64,000 nucleotides of DNA from Lachnospiraceae bacterium (GTDB taxonomy: Bacteria; Bacillota; Clostridia; Lachnospirales; Lachnospiraceae). This document shows, piece after piece, positions 1 to 7,653 of this stretch. The notes under the pieces were generated by a model. The model did no database searches. It was not told where the DNA came from and worked only from the letters and a program-made list of their open reading frames with translations. Both the position numbers and the translations under genes were made by a program. Location of the stretch: the NCBI GenBank assembly GCA_014804755.1, contig JAAUZE010000017.1, forward strand, positions 207,787-271,786. The letters are read 5' to 3'. Positions within the stretch are counted from its first letter, which is position 1. Every line of letters starts with the position of its first letter.

Positions 1-581
1 TGTTGGTAGATTTATGGTCGGAAATTGATGACGGGACGCTGCCTGTGACGATTCGTATTGTACCATTTGATGATAGCCCGGCAAGCATGGAAAAAATGTT
101 AGAAACACTTGGCAGAGAAATAGATTGTTTTGTCGGTCCCTGTGATTCCCTCACATGGAAAAAGAAATATAATATCTTTGTGTTAAAACAGGGGGAATGC
201 TGTATTGCCGTTCCGCGAAAGCATAGATTAGCCAAAAAGGAAAAACTGCAATGGAGTGATCTGGACGGAGAAAATCTTATGCTTGTAAAACGGGGCGATT
301 CTCCTGTACTGAATGGAATGCGCGATGAGATTGAAACAAGACACTCTAAAATCAGCATTTGGTATATATCACATTTTTATGACACAAATATATTCAATGA
401 ATGTGAGCAGGCGGGGTGTATCATGGAAACATTGGATATTTGGAAAGATGTTCACCCGTCCATCGTTACGATCCCTATGGAATGGGAATATCAAATACCC
501 TATGGAATTGTATATGCAAAGCAGCCGTCAGAAGCAATGCAGGAATTTATCAATATTATTCAAAATAATTTGGACAAATAA
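1..581 (+). CDS. LysR-family regulator, C-terminal part (cut by window edge)
   Basis: About 192 residues are visible, and the reading frame is open to the left edge, so the N-terminal helix-turn-helix lies outside the window. What remains resembles the periplasmic-binding-protein-like effector domain of LysR regulators. Signs of this are the segment around CCIAVPRKHRLAKKEKLQW, where an alternating hydrophobic strand leads into the usual HPLA-like turn, and a late LxGYGIV-like segment (IPYGIVYAK). Such domains bind a small inducer and change the DNA binding of the HTH domain. The effector cannot be guessed. The gene is convergent with the AbiE pair, with a 44-base gap and no obvious terminator. 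Confidence 0.7.
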   Translation, partial: LVDLWSEIDDGTLPVTIRIVPFDDSPASMEKMLETLGREIDCFVGPCDSLTWKKKYNIFVLKQGECCIAVPRKHRLAKKEKLQWSDLDGENLMLVKRGDSPVLNGMRDEIETRHSKISIWYISHFYDTNIFNECEQAGCIMETLDIWKDVHPSIVTIPMEWEYQIPYGIVYAKQPSEAMQEFINIIQNNLDK

Positions 582-625
582 AATAACAAAACCTCATTCT
601 CAATGTCTCATCTGATTTCTGCAAT

Positions 626-1465
626 CTACATCAACTTTTCAAATAATTGTTCAATATTCTTTACTATATCTTCCCAGTTATAATCCGCAGCGTAATCATA
701 TTTTCGCTGATATATTCCCCATTGTTCCATCAGACCGGCGTCAGATTTAATCTGTTCCAAAATATGCTTCGGAGCTGATAAAAGCTCATATGACTTCCTT
801 TTTCTGCTTGCCGCTTCAAGCGCTTTCGCTAAATCAGAATAATTTATTGCGTCCGATTTGACAACATTCAAAATCATGAGGTCATAGTAATCCCTCATCC
901 TTGTATTTAAGTTTCCCCTTGAGATTATGGTCTCCATCTTTTCTGCCAATACAGTTTCAAGATTATAGGCTAACAATGATATACTACGTTCCTCAAACAT
1001 CAACTTGTACTCATAATTCACTTCTTTTGGCGTAATCACATCATCTGTTGAGATATCAATTTTCAAGGGTGTTTTCATCGTATCCAGTACCGCCTCCAAT
1101 TTAAAACGGATTCCCGGATATTCTGCTTCGTCCATAATACGTTCGACACTCTTGACTTCAAACCGGGTTTCATCATCGAGTGGAGTAGCAATAATATCCT
1201 CAATCACTTTTCTTGCATCCTCCGGCGAAAGATTATAATTCCGTATAGTAGTATCTATATCCATTGTCGCTCGATTATCAAGTCCCACCATAGAAGCGAT
1301 TAGCAATCCGCCTTTTAAGATTAAATTGCCGCTATATTTTGATAGAGACATCCGTTCCAAAAATCTTTCCATTATAACATTTCTGATCAGCGTCATAGCT
1401 TTGGCATTATCTCCATGAGATTTATTTCTTACCAGTGCTTTCAATTGTGTTGATGTATGAATCAC
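626..1465 (-). CDS. abiEii: AbiEii/AbiGii-type nucleotidyltransferase toxin
   Basis: This 279-residue protein has the pattern of AbiEii (DUF1814) toxins, a DNA polymerase beta-like nucleotidyltransferase fold. The KGG loop is at residues 51-53, followed by the metal-binding MDID at 68-71, and later an ETVLAEKMETI helix with a conserved Lys. AbiEii proteins cause bacteriostasis, and related MenT toxins add nucleotides to tRNA 3' ends. The ATG overlaps the stop of the upstream AbiEi gene by four bases (ATGA), the usual translational coupling of this type IV pair. The length is normal and no damage is visible, so the system is probably functional in phage abortive infection or in stabilising the locus. 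Confidence 0.88.
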   Translation of the reverse strand: MIHTSTQLKALVRNKSHGDNAKAMTLIRNVIMERFLERMSLSKYSGNLILKGGLLIASMVGLDNRATMDIDTTIRNYNLSPEDARKVIEDIIATPLDDETRFEVKSVERIMDEAEYPGIRFKLEAVLDTMKTPLKIDISTDDVITPKEVNYEYKLMFEERSISLLAYNLETVLAEKMETIISRGNLNTRMRDYYDLMILNVVKSDAINYSDLAKALEAASRKRKSYELLSAPKHILEQIKSDAGLMEQWGIYQRKYDYAADYNWEDIVKNIEQLFEKLM

Positions 1466-2052
1466 AGCAGTACCTCCATATATTGTTTGATTTTCTGCTC
1501 TACATGGAGCATTTTGGCATACTCCATAAGTCTCGGCAGATTTTTCTTTCCACTCAGATATTCTTTTACCGCAAACTGCTTATCCTGTATTTCTGTGTCT
1601 GTTCTGAAAATATCGCACAACGTTCTTTCTGCGTTATAGCATGGAACTGTATGTCCATATGGTGTGACAGCAGTATCCATCCCTAAGGAATAGCGTTTCT
1701 CAACTACCGTTACCTTTTTAAGTGGACTTTTCCCTCTATAATCTACTTTGTATCCTCTTGGTACGGTAACAGTAAAACAGATTGGCTCTCGTTCTGATAA
1801 TCCGAGCAGATACAGGGCTGTATCGTGGGAATAGACAATTTTCTTATGTTGCAAGGAAATAATATACAAATCATCCTGCCACGCATCCGGAGCCAGATAT
1901 ACGCCTTTTGCAACCCTTTCACAATTTCTGTCTTGCAAATATTTAATTGCGTACTGCTTTGAAATACCCTCAGCAACAATGTCAGCGATCTGTATAATCC
2001 CTTGATTTTGTAAAATTTTTGCTTCGATGATTTCTTTTTTATTTACTTTCAT
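1462..2052 (-). CDS. abiEi: AbiEi-type antitoxin and autorepressor
   Basis: A 196-residue protein starting MKVNKKEIIE. The N-terminal 60 residues form a winged helix (around ADIVAEGISKQYAIKYL), followed by the AbiEi C-terminal domain with SHDTALYLLGLSEREP, a typical segment of this family. The frame is open for another 56 codons upstream, but that stretch crosses a terminator hairpin and the promoter, so the ATG at 2052 is preferred. There is no ribosome binding site before it, and the -10 box ends only seven bases upstream. The transcript is therefore probably leaderless. AbiEi normally represses its own promoter and neutralises AbiEii without forming a tight complex. Confidence 0.85.
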   Translation of the reverse strand: MKVNKKEIIEAKILQNQGIIQIADIVAEGISKQYAIKYLQDRNCERVAKGVYLAPDAWQDDLYIISLQHKKIVYSHDTALYLLGLSEREPICFTVTVPRGYKVDYRGKSPLKKVTVVEKRYSLGMDTAVTPYGHTVPCYNAERTLCDIFRTDTEIQDKQFAVKEYLSGKKNLPRLMEYAKMLHVEQKIKQYMEVLL

Positions 2053-2059
2053 ACAACAT

Positions 2060-2088
2060 GTTATATCCAAATGTAGTGTAAAAGTCAA
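2060..2088 (-). promoter_or_regulatory. Promoter of the AbiE pair, apparently leaderless
   Basis: On the minus strand, TTGACT and TATAAC are separated by 17 bases, a near-consensus sigma-A promoter. The ATG of AbiEi begins eight bases after the -10 box, where transcription should start, so little or no 5' leader is expected. A short ACAT/ATGT dyad surrounds the -10 box and could be an AbiEi binding site. Confidence 0.65.
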
Positions 2089-2098
2089 TTTTTTCACG

Positions 2099-2123
2099 AA
2101 AAAATGCCCTGCCGAAGCAGGGC
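2099..2123 (-). terminator. Rho-independent terminator after the ABC exporter operon
   Basis: On the minus strand a 7-bp GC-rich stem (GCCCTGC/GCAGGGC) with a TTCG tetraloop is followed by ATTTTTT. It lies about 145 bases after the second ABC gene and just upstream of the AbiE promoter, so it separates the two operons. The stretch between the ABC stop and the hairpin holds a good Shine-Dalgarno followed by ATG-TGA and no convincing gene. Confidence 0.8.
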
Positions 2124-2268
2124 GCACATCTTTCCATATTAGATTACCCGGAACATTTTCTGCGATACAAGTTTCTCTTCCTTGTTCTTTTCCAGTACCT
2201 TTCTGGCAATTGCTTATCACATAGAGATATCTCCTTTCTCACCTTTCTTTGGATCGCGATGTCTTCAA

Positions 2269-3972
2269 TTACATTTCAAACAGATGAAAGAATTCTGCCT
2301 CATCAAGTTTACCTAAAGGTGTGTCAGCCACTATTTTTCCTGAATTAATTATAATAATGCGTGAAAATGTATTTATTTCGCTCCACTTATGTGAAATGGC
2401 AATTACCGTTTTATCATGAAATTCATTTTGGATAATGTTTTGTATCATCTGACTGTTCTCTTCATCCATTGATGCCGTTATTTCATCAAGGACTAAAACA
2501 TCTGGATCCGCCAGAATTAATCGTGCTATGGCAAGCCTTTGCTTCTGACCCCCAGAGAGCCTGATCCCGCTATCATGGATTTCCGTATCTAATTTTTGCG
2601 GTAGTTTTTGTATGAAGCTTAGTAAATTTACTTTCTCACAGGCTTCAATCATTCTGTCTTCACTTATTTCAGGGTTGCTGATCGATAGATTATCTTTTAT
2701 TGTTCCATTAATAAAATGTGGAGTCTGTGGAAGATATCTTATTTTTTTATATATGCTTATTTCATTTATTTCCCTTATGGGAATATCGTTAACCAGAATA
2801 TCCCCTTTTTGAACAGGCTGCATCCCCATAATTGTTCTGAGTAAAGTAGTTTTTCCGGAACCGTTATGACCCGCAATAACAATATGTTCCCCCCTTTTTA
2901 TTGTCAGATTTATGTTGCTTAAAGCATCTACACGCGAATCCTTAAATGAGACCGATACATTTTGTAATTTGACAGATGAAAAGGAATGTAATATTTTATG
3001 CTGAGGAATATCGATATTTATAGTCTGGGCAACATTTTGTATTTGTGGCAGGTTTTGATAATATTCAAATATATTGTCCGATATTTCAGTTACACTTTTT
3101 AAAAATACCGACAAATATCCCATAAATGCGATCAGGGAAACAATAGTAAGTTTGTCGGTAAAAACCAATATCCCACCGATGAAATAGAGACCCATTTCAA
3201 GTACAATATAATCCTTAAAGGATATAAAAGCTCTATTTGCAAAAGAGACCGTCTGCTTTTTAAGGATTTTTACGGATAATTTCTGCCAATATATCTCCAC
3301 TTTGCCTATGATTGTAGAAAAAAGATGGTTATATTTAATAAATTCCCAATTTCCTAATATGTTATATAACAATTTCTCATATTCCCCTTGTGTATTTCTT
3401 ATATCTTTCGTTAATTGTTCCGCTTTTCTCCCTATTTTTTTAGTTACCCAGAAAGAGAGTGGGATGAACATGTAAGCTATAATTGCAAGTATCGGAGACA
3501 TCACAAATAGCAGTATTGATAATGAAAAGATAGTAATAAGCGCTAATAGATACTGGAAGATATTCTTTTCTACCAATACTAAAACAGTTGTGGCATCTTC
3601 GGTAATAGTTTTTTTCAGATTCCCTAGATCACCGCACAAAATTTTCCCAATGGGCATATCTAAATATTTGTTAAGCAGCGCATTCTGAAGGTTCTTCTCA
3701 AAGTTCAGGAAAAACCGATTATGGAATTTCCATGATACTATTTTGGCTATGCCAGACAAAAAATAAACAGTAAGAATTGATGCAATAACATATTTTAAAA
3801 AGTATAATTGATCCTCAACCATAATTTTATCTATTAACTGTATATAAATAAATGGGTTTACCAGAATTAGTATTTTTATAAATAACTCAAAAAACGCCCA
3901 GATATACAGATCTGTTTTTCTCTGTGCCATATATGGTGAAAACTGCATAAAATAAGTCATTCTATTTTTCAT
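2269..3972 (-). CDS. ABC exporter half-transporter (membrane plus ATPase domain), second of a pair
   Basis: The 567-residue protein has an N-terminal six-helix ABC exporter domain (residues about 20-310) and a nucleotide-binding domain. Visible motifs are Walker A GHNGSGKTT near 370, signature LSGGQ near 470 and Walker B VLVLDE near 494, so the ATPase should be active. It starts with an AAAGGAG site inside the end of the preceding ABC gene and overlaps it by 11 bases, which suggests that the two form a heterodimer. No C39 peptidase domain is present. The only small gene in the operon is the 21-residue peptide at 5903-5968, so that peptide is the obvious candidate substrate. The substrate remains unproven. 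Confidence 0.88.
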   Translation of the reverse strand: MKNRMTYFMQFSPYMAQRKTDLYIWAFFELFIKILILVNPFIYIQLIDKIMVEDQLYFLKYVIASILTVYFLSGIAKIVSWKFHNRFFLNFEKNLQNALLNKYLDMPIGKILCGDLGNLKKTITEDATTVLVLVEKNIFQYLLALITIFSLSILLFVMSPILAIIAYMFIPLSFWVTKKIGRKAEQLTKDIRNTQGEYEKLLYNILGNWEFIKYNHLFSTIIGKVEIYWQKLSVKILKKQTVSFANRAFISFKDYIVLEMGLYFIGGILVFTDKLTIVSLIAFMGYLSVFLKSVTEISDNIFEYYQNLPQIQNVAQTINIDIPQHKILHSFSSVKLQNVSVSFKDSRVDALSNINLTIKRGEHIVIAGHNGSGKTTLLRTIMGMQPVQKGDILVNDIPIREINEISIYKKIRYLPQTPHFINGTIKDNLSISNPEISEDRMIEACEKVNLLSFIQKLPQKLDTEIHDSGIRLSGGQKQRLAIARLILADPDVLVLDEITASMDEENSQMIQNIIQNEFHDKTVIAISHKWSEINTFSRIIIINSGKIVADTPLGKLDEAEFFHLFEM

Positions 3973-5689
3973 TTGCCGGTTCTCCTTTATTAAGATATTT
4001 CACATAATCACTGTTGTTAGCAAGTAATTCTTCATGTTTGCCAACTGCTTCAATTTCTCCATTTTTAATAAAATAAACCCTGTCTGCCGCTTTTAGAGTC
4101 TCTATCCTGTGTGAGATCATAATTATAGTTTTTTGACGATAAAATGCTTGACACATTTCAAGAAAGATCTGTTCGCTCTTCCAATCAAAGGCAGATGTCG
4201 GTTCATCAAAAATAATGATGTCTGTATTTTTCAACAGTGTCCTGGAAATACCGATCCTTTGTATCTGTCCACCTGACAGATGGGTATTCAACCCGGATAA
4301 TTCAGTAGACAATCCATTGGGCAATGAATTAACATACTCAGATAATCCGACTCTTTCCAGTACAAGCCAGATTTCATTATCACGTTCCATATTATCAGAG
4401 AATATCAAATTGTATCTGATGCTTCCGTCAAAAATAGCTGTTGCCTGAAATACCACACCTATTTTTGATGACAGATTCACATTTTTATTTTGTTTCATCG
4501 CCATATTGCCAATGTAAATAATTCCGTCATCCGGGTTATAAAAATCCATCATCAGACGGGTTATCGTTGTTTTGCCGCATCCACTTTCCCCGGCAAATAC
4601 CACATGTTCTCCGGGGCGGATATAGAAAGATAAATTTTTGAGAATTTGAGCTCCTTCCTTCTCATATCTGAAACATATATTTTCAAAACGTATATCGTTT
4701 GCAGCAGAAGTAAGTATTTCAGGGACAAAACTTTCCTGCGGCGAAGATATCATATTTCGTACGCGGTCTATTGCCACCATGTTTTCTGTAATCGGATTTG
4801 CCCGGTTGGCCATTTCATTAAAAATAGCCAGTGAAGAGTTAAAATATTCTATTACCGAGATAAAGTTTCCAATTAATAATTCTTTTTGTATAACGAGAAT
4901 CGCAGAAACGCTGTATAAAAGAATTTTCAATATAACTGCTGTTCCCTCTATTCCAATCTGCGTAAATGTTTCAATTTTTGTTGTAGATTTTCGAATGCTT
5001 ATGTAATTCTCTTTCTGCTTAAGATAGTCAGAGTTGACTTTCTGTTCCCCGGAAAGTAAACGGATATCAACTAAGCTATTAATAATATCAAAAAACCAAC
5101 CTGATAATTTCCCATCTATTTCTGATTGCTTCTGATAATACTTTTTTGATATTTTCGAACAGAATGTTGGAAGAAGGAAAGATATAGGCATACAAATAAT
5201 AGTAAGAACTAATAGTTTCCAACTTATTAGCAGAATCAAAATTATCTGTGAAGCAAATTCAAAAATATCCGAAACAGAATAAAAAAGGTTGTAGTAAATA
5301 TAATCAAGTATTTGATGAACATCCTTTTCTATTCTTGATATCGTGTCACCTCTGTCCATCTGAGATAAATAATCTGCCGGTTTTGAAAATATGTTTTCCA
5401 AAGCATCTCTTCGTATATCAAAAAGAAGAGTAGTTTCAAGAGCAGCATACTGTCTTGTATTGATAAAGCGCATTAATTGTTGTACCAAGAAGAATGCGCC
5501 ATACAAACAGAAGTTTTGAAAAAAGAGAACATAATCCCTACCATATAATAAACTATTGATCATTTTTCCAAGGAAGAAAGGGAAAAGCGCTCCGGATATA
5601 GATGTTAACAGGATACTAAAAAGCATTACAGACAATCTGATTTTGTAATTTCGGGCATAAAGCCAAATAAATTTTAAGTTTTCTTTCAT
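3962..5689 (-). CDS. ABC exporter half-transporter, first of a pair
   Basis: A 575-residue half-transporter of the MsbA/LmrA class. It has a transmembrane domain (residues about 15-300) and an ATPase domain with Walker A GESGCGKTT near 366, LSGGQ near 471 and Walker B IIIFDEPTS near 491. The start is ATG at 5689, preceded by AAAGGAGA with a six-base spacer. A longer frame to 5740 crosses the upstream hairpin and lacks a site. The Walker B glutamate is present here as well as in the partner, so both sites look competent. It is co-transcribed with the peptide gene at 5903-5968 and separated from it by a terminator-like hairpin. Export of a peptide or another amphipathic compound is inferred, not shown. 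Confidence 0.88.
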   Translation of the reverse strand: MKENLKFIWLYARNYKIRLSVMLFSILLTSISGALFPFFLGKMINSLLYGRDYVLFFQNFCLYGAFFLVQQLMRFINTRQYAALETTLLFDIRRDALENIFSKPADYLSQMDRGDTISRIEKDVHQILDYIYYNLFYSVSDIFEFASQIILILLISWKLLVLTIICMPISFLLPTFCSKISKKYYQKQSEIDGKLSGWFFDIINSLVDIRLLSGEQKVNSDYLKQKENYISIRKSTTKIETFTQIGIEGTAVILKILLYSVSAILVIQKELLIGNFISVIEYFNSSLAIFNEMANRANPITENMVAIDRVRNMISSPQESFVPEILTSAANDIRFENICFRYEKEGAQILKNLSFYIRPGEHVVFAGESGCGKTTITRLMMDFYNPDDGIIYIGNMAMKQNKNVNLSSKIGVVFQATAIFDGSIRYNLIFSDNMERDNEIWLVLERVGLSEYVNSLPNGLSTELSGLNTHLSGGQIQRIGISRTLLKNTDIIIFDEPTSAFDWKSEQIFLEMCQAFYRQKTIIMISHRIETLKAADRVYFIKNGEIEAVGKHEELLANNSDYVKYLNKGEPANEK

Positions 5690-5711
5690 AAAAATCTCCT
5701 TTTTTTGGGCA

Positions 5712-5742
5712 TAAAAATGCTTGGGATATGTGTCTCCCAAGC
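5712..5742 (-). terminator. Terminator-like hairpin between peptide gene and ABC genes (possible attenuator)
   Basis: On the minus strand GCTTGGGA, an 8-base loop and TCCCAAGC are followed by ATTTTTA. The stem is a perfect 8 bp. It lies after the 21-codon peptide gene and just before the Shine-Dalgarno of the first ABC gene. Partial read-through would give more peptide message than transporter message, the arrangement common for bacteriocin and RiPP precursors. Confidence 0.7.
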
Positions 5743-5902
5743 TAAAAGGATTTTTTATCTACTCTGAAAACTAATCGATAGTTTACGAACTTAATTATCA
5801 CTATATGAAAAAACGTATGTTTCAGCTAAGAAAGAAAAATAGTTGTTTTCCTATAGATTTCTCAACTTCATCCATTGTATTAAAATGTAGTAATAAAAAG
5901 TA

Positions 5903-5968
5903 TCAATAACTAGAGTTGACTTTATGCCGGGAGCCATGTTTAATTACTATAATATTAGATTTTCTCAT
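5903..5968 (-). CDS. 21-residue basic peptide upstream of ABC exporters (candidate secreted peptide or leader)
   Basis: A 22-codon frame with a very good GGAAGGAG site nine bases before its ATG, placed about 35 bases after a near-perfect promoter. The product starts MRKSNIIVIK and ends HKVNSSY. It is basic, with five Lys/Arg and two His, and has no Cys and no double-glycine leader. A terminator-like hairpin follows, then two ABC half-transporters. Nothing else in the transcript could be a substrate gene, and no modification enzyme is nearby. It could be a secreted or sensed peptide, or a leader peptide controlling read-through. The translation signals are strong, the function is inference, and I do not recognise a family. 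Confidence 0.55.
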   Translation of the reverse strand: MRKSNIIVIKHGSRHKVNSSY

Positions 5969-6002
5969 AGTACATCGCTCCTTCCATCTTTTAGTCGAGT
6001 AG

Positions 6003-6031
6003 ATTATATCTCATTTTGTTTCTCCGGTCAA
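6003..6031 (-). promoter_or_regulatory. Strong sigma-A promoter for the peptide-ABC operon
   Basis: On the minus strand TTGACC and a perfect TATAAT are 17 bases apart. The start point would fall about 28 bases before the ATG of the small peptide gene, giving a normal leader with an AAGGAG site. The IS256-type element begins about 140 bases upstream and does not disrupt the promoter. Confidence 0.75.
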
Positions 6032-6172
6032 CTATAATTTGCCCGTTCTGCCTGATTACAGAGACGCCATAATGATATCTCTGGCACAGAACCAGGTCTA
6101 CTATCAAGTCCTCAGAAACGTATAATAGATTTTGCAAATTCTAATATCATAAAAAATAGACATGGTCTATAG

Positions 6173-7439
6173 CCGTTTGGTAGAATTAAGTCACCACTAC
6201 AAAACTCACCGAAGGAGGCTAAAAACCATGTCTGATAACATTATACAACTAAACGAAGATTTAATAAAGCACGATCTGAAAGACCTTGTCCGCTCCAGCG
6301 TGGAAGAAACCCTCAATGCCCTGCTTGATAAAGAGGCGGATGAACTTGTAAATGCCCAGAAGTACGAGCGCTCCAGTGAACGCCAAGGCTACCGTTCCGG
6401 ACATTATAAACGAAACTTCCATACCACTGCCGGAGAAGTGGAACTGAAAATCCCCAAGCTCAAAGGAGTTCCTTTTGAGACGACCATCATTGAACGGTAT
6501 CGCCGCAGGGAATCTTCTGTGGAAGAAGCCCTGATCGAGATGTAGCCGGTGTCTCCGTGCGCCGTGTGGAGGATATCACAGAAGCTTTATGGGGCACCAA
6601 AGTATCACCCGGCACGATCAGCAACCTCAATAAAAAAGCATATGGACACATTGAAAACTGGCGTACCCGCCCATTATCCGGTGAGTATCCATACGTCTAT
6701 GTGGATGGTGTATATCTCAAACGAAGCTGGGGCGGAGAGATCCAGAATGTTTCTATCCTTGTGTCCATCGGCGTCAGCAATGACGGATTCCGCGAGATCA
6801 TCGGTGCTGCGGAAGGAATGAAAGAGGATAAAGAAAGCTGGCGTTCCTTTTTCGTATGGCTGAAGGAAAGAGGTCTCACCGGAGTGCGCCTGATTATCGG
6901 GGATAAGAACCTCGGGATGCTGGAGACCATACCGGAAGTATTTCCAGATGCCTGTTATCAGCGCTGCACGGTTCACTTTTATCAAAACATTTTTTCTGTC
7001 ACACCACGGAATAAGATGAAAAGTGTTGCCATGATGCTGAAAGCCATCCACGCGCAGGAGAGTAAAGAAGCAGCCCGTGAGAAAGCCCGCCAGGTGGCAG
7101 AAAAGCTGAAGGAGATGAAACTAAACTCAGCAGCAAAGAAGCTTCAGGACGGTATTGAAGAAACCCTTACTTACATGGACTTTCCAACCCAGCACTGGAG
7201 CCGGATCAGGACAAACAACACCATCGAGCGCCTCAACCGGGAGATCAAGCGCCGGACAAAGGCGATAGGTGCCTTTCCTGACGGCCAGAGCGCCCTGATG
7301 CTTGTATGTGCCAGACTGCGTCATGTAGCCGGGACCCAATGGGGGGACGCGACGTTACATGAATATGGATCATCTCACCAAACCGGAAGATGATCTATTG
7401 TCTGATATCATAGCCAGTTAACTGCAGACTACCAAACGG
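6173..7439 (+). mobile_element. IS256-family insertion sequence, degraded
   Basis: A transposase frame of the IS256 (mutator) type is bounded by an 11-base perfect inverted repeat, CCGTTTGGTAG at 6173-6183 and CTACCAAACGG at 7429-7439. The true ends may lie a few bases further out, since I could not identify an 8-9 bp target duplication. The element sits between the promoter of the peptide-ABC operon and the HD/Hsp90-type gene. Both reading frame breaks described for the transposase suggest that it no longer moves on its own. Confidence 0.8.
6228..7421 (+). pseudogene. IS256-family transposase with two frameshifts
   Basis: The start is ATG at 6228 after GAAGGAGG. The first part (to about 6543) carries the N-terminal domain, with a YRSGHYKR segment typical of IS256 transposases. 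A loss of about four bases where the family has ALIEMYLAGVSVRRVEDI creates a stop at 6543-6545. The rest continues in another frame from about 6546 with the catalytic core (VYVDGVYLKRSWGG, the C-terminal NNTIERLNREIKRRT). A run of six G near 7342 adds a second shift that separates the natural C-terminus (KPEDDLLSDIIAS). The enzyme would be inactive unless recoding occurs. Function in the family is DDE-type cut-and-paste transposition through circular intermediates. Confidence 0.85.
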
Positions 7440-7492
7440 TAAGAATTATATTTGCGAAAAACTATTGACACAATCTAAAGGAGTCAAGCATC

Positions 7493-7609
7493 ATGAAAAA
7501 TCATGTTTGTAGAAATGGCCAGATTAAACTGATTATGGAATGCCGATTATTACCAGAAAACTCGGATCAACCACTTGCAACTTTTGCAAAATCTTATATC
7601 AGGTTTTAG
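7493..7609 (+). CDS. Small open frame of 38 codons beside the IS, possibly a transposon-associated remnant
   Basis: ATG at 7493 is preceded by AAAGGAG with an eight-base gap. The product starts MKNHVCRNGQIKLIMECR. The IKLIMECR stretch faintly recalls the start of IS66-type accessory proteins, but the likeness stops there. It lies 53 bases outside the IS256 inverted repeat and ends 44 bases before the convergent HD/ATPase gene. It may be the cut start of an older mobile element gene or a chance frame. Confidence 0.25.
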   Translation: MKNHVCRNGQIKLIMECRLLPENSDQPLATFAKSYIRF

Positions 7610-7653
7610 AGTTTACACAAAACTTGAAACAGTCTCAAAAGTAGCAGATCAGT

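Noticed and set aside
2053..2220. N-terminal extension of AbiEi by 56 codons
   Set aside because: It crosses a strong terminator hairpin and the promoter of the gene itself, and its composition changes sharply.
2130..2230. Start-stop frame (ATG TGA) after a good ribosome site, with a charged stretch IARKVLEKNKEEK in another frame
   Set aside because: Too short and broken to call. It could be the end of a lost gene after the ABC pair, but I could not link it to a family.
6674..7339. Minus-strand open frames within the IS256 transposase
   Set aside because: They are antisense shadows of the transposase, which has clear family motifs.
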